From Sclerodactyla briareus (Eukaryota > Echinodermata > Holothuroidea > Dendrochirotida > Sclerodactylidae), in NCBI GenBank assembly GCA_026419785.1, contig JAODTK010005597.1, forward strand, positions 1 to 64,000: a DNA stretch of 64,000 nt, given 5' to 3'. Shown here in pieces: positions 59,628 to 64,000 of the stretch (positions are counted from its first letter, which is position 1; the number at the start of each line of letters is the position of its first letter). A program made the translations under genes and the position numbers. The notes under the pieces were generated by a model. It worked only from the letters and a program-made list of their open reading frames with translations. It was not told the origin of the DNA and did no database searches.

Positions 59628-60537
59628 CGTTCGTTCGTTCGTTCGTTCGTTCGTTCGTTCGTTCGTTCGTTCGTTCGTTCGTTCGTTCGTTCGTTCGTTC
59701 GTTCGTTCGTTCGTTCGTTCGTTCGTTCGTTCGTTCGTTCGTTCGTTCGTTCGTTCGTTCGTTCGTTCGTTCGTTCGTTCGTTCGTTCGTTCGTTCGTTC
59801 GTTCGTTCGTTCGTTCGTTCGTTCGTTCGTTCGTTCGTTCGTTCGTTCGTTCGTTCGTTCGTTCGTTCGTTCGTTCGTTCGTTCGTTCGTTCGTTCGTTC
59901 GTTCGTTCGTTCGTTCGTTCGTTCGTTCGTTCGTTCGTTCGTTCGTTCGTTCGTTCGTTCGTTCGTTCGTTCGTTCGTTCGTTCGTTCGTTCGTTCGTTC
60001 GTTCGTTCGTTCGTTCGTTCGTTCGTTCGTTCGTTCGTTCGTTCGTTCGTTCGTTCGTTCGTTCGTTCGTTCGTTCGTTCGTTCGTTCGTTCGTTCGTTC
60101 GTTCGTTCGTTCGTTCGTTCGTTCGTTCGTTCGTTCGTTCGTTCGTTCGTTCGTTCGTTCGTTCGTTCGTTCGTTCGTTCGTTCGTTCGTTCGTTCGTTC
60201 GTTCGTTCGTTCGTTCGTTCGTTCGTTCGTTCGTTCGTTCGTTCGTTCGTTCGTTCGTTCGTTCGTTCGTTCGTTCGTTCGTTCGTTCGTTCGTTCGTTC
60301 GTTCGTTCGTTCGTTCGTTCGTTCGTTCGTTCGTTCGTTCGTTCGTTCGTTCGTTCGTTCGTTCGTTCGTTCGTTCGTTCGTTCGTTCGTTCGTTCGTTC
60401 GTTCGTTCGTTCGTTCGTTCGTTCGTTCGTTCGTTCGTTCGTTCGTTCGTTCGTTCGTTCGTTCGTTCGTTCGTTCGTTCGTTCGTTCGTTCGTTCGTTC
60501 GTTCGTTCGTTCGTTCGTTCGTTCGTTCGTTCGTTCG
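59628..60537 (+). repeat. Perfect (TTCG)n microsatellite, about 227 copies
   Basis: 910 bases of uninterrupted TTCG/GTTC. All three plus-strand frames, and all minus-strand frames, are open and repeat a four-residue word (FVRS on plus, NERT on minus). These frames are artefacts of a 4-base unit. The edges degrade through ctccgtccg on the left and ggtcc on the right. Confidence 0.97.
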
Positions 60538-61552
60538 GTCCAATTTCTCAGTGATGACCTAGAAATGGGGGCCTGCGCCTCACCCCTCCTCAATGCGTTG
60601 AATGGTAACTTGTGGGTGATTCAAATATGAGTGTCAACAAAGTCAGATATTCATTCTGTGGGAAGAAGTGTGTATTCCACTGTTCACTGCCACAGGCTTA
60701 GGAATGGGCCCTGATAGCAATATTAGGCCAATGTGGTAGACATGTTCAAAGGCATTCCATGGTTATGACAGCTGTCAGTAAAGGTCCGTAAAATGTGAAC
60801 AAAAAATAAATGAAATGGCGAAAAACATTCAGTGTATCGCACGGGAATGGTTGCTGTCCGCAGCTACAAGGGGACGTTCCGACTTGAAATGTTTATCCAG
60901 CTTAGATAGCCACTGTTAAAAGCCATCCTGCAGTTGCCCTTAAGTTCTGATACGGAGACTGAAGTCGCATTGAGATAGGTGAAGTTTGGTTTAATTATTG
61001 CAGTAGGCCATAGCAATTTCACAACAGAGAAAAGGGGTCGTTGAGACGCATTCACAAATGAGTTGTCTGCTCACGGAGACCGAGTCGGCATTGAGAAATG
61101 TACAAGTTTTGGTTTAATTTTGGTCATGGAGATGCATTCACAAATCCAGAGATGGAGTCAATGCGTTAAAATAAGCGTTGTTATTTTCATTATTCTACTA
61201 TTCTGTTATATTTGAGGAAAACGACCAATACATTATATTCGCTATTATGCGGCATATATAGACAGAAATGATGATAAACTAATGATTTTATCGATGTTCA
61301 AGAAATTGGTGCATTGTATGAAATAAAGGTGTGAATGTGGCTCCGACTCCTGGTAAATAGAGTACATTTGAAATCAATGCGACTTCCGTCTCACGGCCGG
61401 AGGGAAGGAGAATATCAAAAGGACACTGTATGTCGCAACTAAGTGAATTCGACTCCTGGTGAATCACGTAAATTGGGCAATGCTAGCTAGTGTCAAATCG
61501 ATACTACAATTTTCCAAAATTCAAATCGCAAAAATCTCAGTTGGGGGCACAA
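60538..61552. repeat. Unassigned DNA with short tandem blocks
   Basis: 'acggagac(t/c)gaagtcg' and 'ttggtttaatt' blocks recur at about 60952-61000 and 61074-61125, and 'gacgcattcacaaatgagtt' at 61042. This is a decayed tandem repeat of about 120 bp. No gene recognised. Confidence 0.45.
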
Positions 61553-61620
61553 GGGGGGGGGGGGGGGGGGGGGGGAAGGTTTTCCATGGGGGAACGTCCC
61601 CCCCCCCCCCCCCCCCCCCC
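61553..61620. repeat. G23/C23 fold-back hairpin
   Basis: Twenty-three G (61553-61575) and twenty-three C (61598-61620) are separated by 22 bases (aaggtt...gaacgt). The arms are perfectly complementary, giving a long GC hairpin or quadruplex-prone site. Confidence 0.9.
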
Positions 61621-61771
61621 TGGCGAAGCCACGTCGCCAGTCGCGCTTCAGTGCTGTCCATCCGAATAAATAGTAGCGCATAGTCAAGAAACTAGGTACA
61701 GTCAGGCGATTAGCGAGCAGCTCAAAATTATCTAGTCAATCTAGAACTACTGAACCAAGCGCTACTGCATT

Positions 61772-62370
61772 AAGTCGCTATTGTAGTGGTGATGTCCAGG
61801 CTCCTACCACCCTTGTTAGAATTTGGTGCAGTACTGCATGCTACTATTGTGGTGGTGATGTTCAGGCTCCCATCACCGTCGTTAGTGTTTGGTACAGTAC
61901 TGCATGCTACTATTGTAGTGGTGATGTCCAGGCATCTACCACCCTTGTTAGAATTTGGTGCAGTACTGCATGCTATTATTGTGGTGGTGATGTTCAGGCT
62001 CCCATCACCGTCGTTAGTGTTTGGTACAGTACTGCATGCTACTATTGTGGTGGTGATGTCCAGGCATCTACCACCCTTGTTAGAATTTGGTGCAGTACTG
62101 CATGCTACTATTGTAGTGGTGATGTCCAGGCATCTACCACCCTTGTTAGAATTTGGTGCAGTACTGCATGCTACTATTGTAGTGATGATGTCCAGGCTCC
62201 TACCACCCTTGTTAGGGTTTTGGTACAGTACTGCATGCTACTATTGTAGTGGTGATGTCCAGGCATCTACCACCCTTGTTAGGGTTTTGGTACAGTACTG
62301 CATGCTACTATTGTGGTGGTGATGTCCAGGCATCTACCACACTTGTTTTAGGGTGTGGTTACGTACAGTA
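61772..62370 (+). repeat. 66-bp minisatellite, about nine units, with alternating subtypes
   Basis: Unit start 'ctactattgt' at 61841, 61907, 61973, 62039, 62105 and 62171, then 62237 and 62304 after one extra base each. Each unit contains 'gtggtgatgt', 'ccaggc', 'cttgtta' and 'cagtactgcatg'. Two subtypes alternate at the start ('ctaccacccttgttagaat' versus 'catcaccgtcgttagtgt'), then the first type runs on. The 10-base palindrome GCAGTACTGC recurs in the units of the first type. Confidence 0.92.
61786..62322 (+). CDS. Frame through the minisatellite (22-residue repeats), probably not a gene
   Basis: Because the unit is 66 bases, the frame stays open for 178 codons with repeating MSRHLPPLLEFGAVLHATIV-like words. 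The frame starts and ends inside the array and has no flanking coding signal. Hydrophobic stretches come from the repeat. I treat it as a repeat artefact unless transcripts prove otherwise. Confidence 0.12.
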   Translation: MVMSRLLPPLLEFGAVLHATIVVVMFRLPSPSLVFGTVLHATIVVVMSRHLPPLLEFGAVLHAIIVVVMFRLPSPSLVFGTVLHATIVVVMSRHLPPLLEFGAVLHATIVVVMSRHLPPLLEFGAVLHATIVVMMSRLLPPLLGFWYSTACYYCSGDVQASTTLVRVLVQYCMLLLWW

Positions 62371-62387
62371 CTGTTATGGAACATTAA

Positions 62388-62424
<37 letters not shown>

Positions 62425-62425
62425 G
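62388..62425 (+). repeat. (ATT)n microsatellite
   Basis: About 12 units of att/tat immediately after the minisatellite; it ends at 'gattccttgaaagg'. Confidence 0.9.
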
Positions 62426-62439
62426 ATTCCTTGAAAGGA

Positions 62440-63070
62440 ATCTTTGCAGCCATGCATGTTGCGGTGTTGTGTGTGTATGTGACGCCTGCTTGTAACCACT
62501 TTAAGTCAACAATGGAATGTCCAGTTGCTCTCATGCTTGGTGTAGATGCGCCCATATTGAGTAGATGATCCTATGTTTGGATGCCGATTTCATCATATTC
62601 CTGAGGGGACAGGGCTTAGAAGAAATTTCTTCAAATGGGTATATCTCTGCAACCGTTTTTCTGATTTTGCCAAACGTGATTTGGTATGAGGGGTAGGAAG
62701 TGGGTATATGTGTAGGTTAGCATCTCATGACAACTCATTATTATGCATGAGGACGGGGGCTACATTACAAGTTAATTAGCTAGGTTTTTTTGTAGCCACT
62801 CCAAGTCCCAAGATGCCCCCCCCGATGCCAGTCACTCTAATAATCGGTTGGTAGATGCACCATATTGAGTAAAAGGTCCCTAGTGTTGTTGGTACGATAT
62901 CATAATATCATGGCGGTGGAGGGCTTGAAAGAAATTCCTTCAAAAGTGTACATATCTCAGCAACCATATGTCCGATTTTGCTCAGACTTGCTCTGTTATG
63001 ATTGGTGGGGAGTGTGGTACATGTGTAGGTTAGCATCTCATGACAACTCATTATTTTCATGAGGGGCGGA
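62440..63070 (+). repeat. Tandem repeat, two units of about 310 bp (related to family G lead-in)
   Basis: 'gtagatgcgcccatattgagta' at 62541 and 'gtagatgcaccatattgagta' at 62851 mark the unit. Both continue through 'gatttcatcatat', 'agaaattyctt', 'atctcngcaacc', 'gattttgc', 'gtgtaggttagcatctcatg' and 'acaactcattatt'. The 5' lead-in 'aatctttgcagccatg...gtgtgtatgtgacg' is shared with 57.1 kb. Confidence 0.8.
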
Positions 63071-63599
63071 GCTAAATATAATTTTCAAGAGATACAGAGC
63101 TGTCTAGGAAATCACACCTCGTGCTTGCCATTCCAGAATGTCCATTACATCAACAGCCTAGCCTAGGCTATAGGCTTTGTGTAAAAAAAATATGAAACCT
63201 TTAATAACTCTGCCATTCATCTAGCATTGCAGAAAGGTGGTCTCATCAGAAAGATAATCTCCACGAGATAATTGTCCATTTATTTGAATCGAACTTGCAT
63301 GATTTATGTGGAGTGTTTTAGACAATTTGAAAAAACCTGAAAAACCAAAATGGCGGCCTAATTTGCTTAATATATGCAAGAATTTCTTTATTTTCTACTA
63401 TTTTCCACTGATTCCAAATGTTCTTATATAGCCATCGAATATATCTTCCCAATAGCGAATAATGTTTCCATATTCCTCTAAGTGAGCTCTATCTGAGATG
63501 CACCCCCATTAGGTATCCGGTGTCGGAATACCTGTCAAAAATCGCGAGCTGAATGAACGAGGTTATAAAAAAAAAATCTTTTAGCTACTTTATGGCTGA
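63071..63599. other. Unassigned non-coding DNA
   Basis: Nothing recognisable in this AT-rich stretch. Confidence 0.35.
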
Positions 63600-64000
63600 T
63601 AAAACACGATAACATGTCTAGGCCTGGATGGATGGAAAGAGCTCTTACTTGTAGAATAGGCTGTTCCTCATAATGAGTACATATTCCCTATCGTTCGGGG
63701 TCAAGTAAGGGTCATCTGGGTAACCAGAAGTCAAAGTCTGAAATCTTTGTAAACACGATAGGTCCAGAAACGCTTGATCTGATTCAAGCTGAAATGTGGT
63801 GTGTTGCTTTCTGATAGGGGTACAAAAATCCTCTTGTTTCTGGATTTCGATTGGGGTAATTTTTATCTGAAAATGGGATGTTTTGGAAAATTGATATTTT
63901 GACCAATTTTAGATTGTGAATTCAATAACTCGACCCCACCTGGATGGATCAATCTCTTACTTGAAATGTGGGATCCCCATAACAAGAGGCGTAGCCAGAC
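63600..64000 (+). repeat. Repeat family G, copy without LINE, cut by window end
   Basis: 'ggatggatggaaagagctcttactt', in shorter blocks, 'cataatgagtacat', 'ggtcaagtaagggtcatctgg', 'cagaagtcaaagtctgaaat', 'tgctttctgataggg', then 'gaaaattgatattttg' and a second unit starting 'ctcgaccccacctggatgg'. The segment 63880-63915 is the uninterrupted counterpart of the LINE insertion site at 57467. The last bases 'ggcgtagccagac' resemble the start of a poly-C type repeat. Confidence 0.75.

Noticed and set aside
59448..60593. Very long open frames on both strands (up to 381 codons)
   Set aside because: They exist only because the TTCG unit has no stop in any frame; the product would be a four-residue repeat.
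61786..62322. A repetitive membrane protein
   Set aside because: The frame begins and ends within the minisatellite and nothing outside supports coding; kept only as a low-confidence note.

Overview
The window looks like repeat-dense, intergenic or intronic nuclear DNA from a marine deuterostome invertebrate. An echinoderm (sea cucumber or sea urchin type) is my best guess. The reasons are: no long cellular open reading frame, no operon-like gene packing, a degenerate LTR retrotransposon, a non-LTR retrotransposon, Penelope-like pieces, a tRNA-type SINE, many poly-C-bearing dispersed repeats, and families carrying AGGTCA-type motifs and 'agtacatgaac' blocks. The species assignment is inference. 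I found no protein-coding cellular gene, rRNA gene, functional tRNA gene or CRISPR array that I can defend.

Layout. 1-1950: unassigned DNA with one short dispersed repeat. 1951-7617: a complete but inactivated Ty3/gypsy-type element with two LTRs, primer-binding site, gag remnant with zinc knuckle, protease, reverse transcriptase, RNase H, integrase and polypurine tract, broken by many frameshifts. 10.4-11.5 kb: a tandem array of a unit of about 170 bp. 12.0-13.5 kb, 20.9-21.5 kb and 33.4-35.4 kb: three copies of one dispersed family, the best two in opposite orientations, built from a unit of about 600 bp and ending in a GC-rich hairpin. 15.3-22 kb: two further families in inverted positions. 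23.8-24.5 kb: a 363-bp tandem duplication of a poly-C family that recurs at 17.7, 28.9 and 44.8 kb. 27.5-28.4 and 46.7-47.1 kb: direct copies of another repeat, one with about 410 extra bases. 30.8-32.3 kb: two head-to-head 5'-truncated Penelope-like fragments, each with a hammerhead-like motif. 35.4-44.7 kb is the least repetitive stretch, with a tRNA-type SINE at 38.6 kb. 47.8-48.8 kb: short inverted repeats and a copy of a 16.4-kb repeat. 49.3 and 54.6 kb: inverted partners of a CGGCCG-rich repeat. 52002-52747: a short inverted-repeat transposon flanked by TAA. 57.5-58.6 kb: a decayed LINE 3' half inserted into a tandem-type repeat. 59628-60537: a perfect (TTCG)n array of about 227 copies. 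61.55-62.43 kb: a G23/C23 hairpin, a 66-bp minisatellite that is open in one frame, and an (ATT)n tract. 62.4-64 kb: more tandem-type repeats.

There is no gene network to describe. What binds the window together is layered transposon history: the repeats recur in pairs, often inverted, and several carry nested insertions whose empty counterpart is visible elsewhere in the same window. Frequent one-base differences between copies reflect decay, sequencing error, or both; the sequence alone does not separate them.
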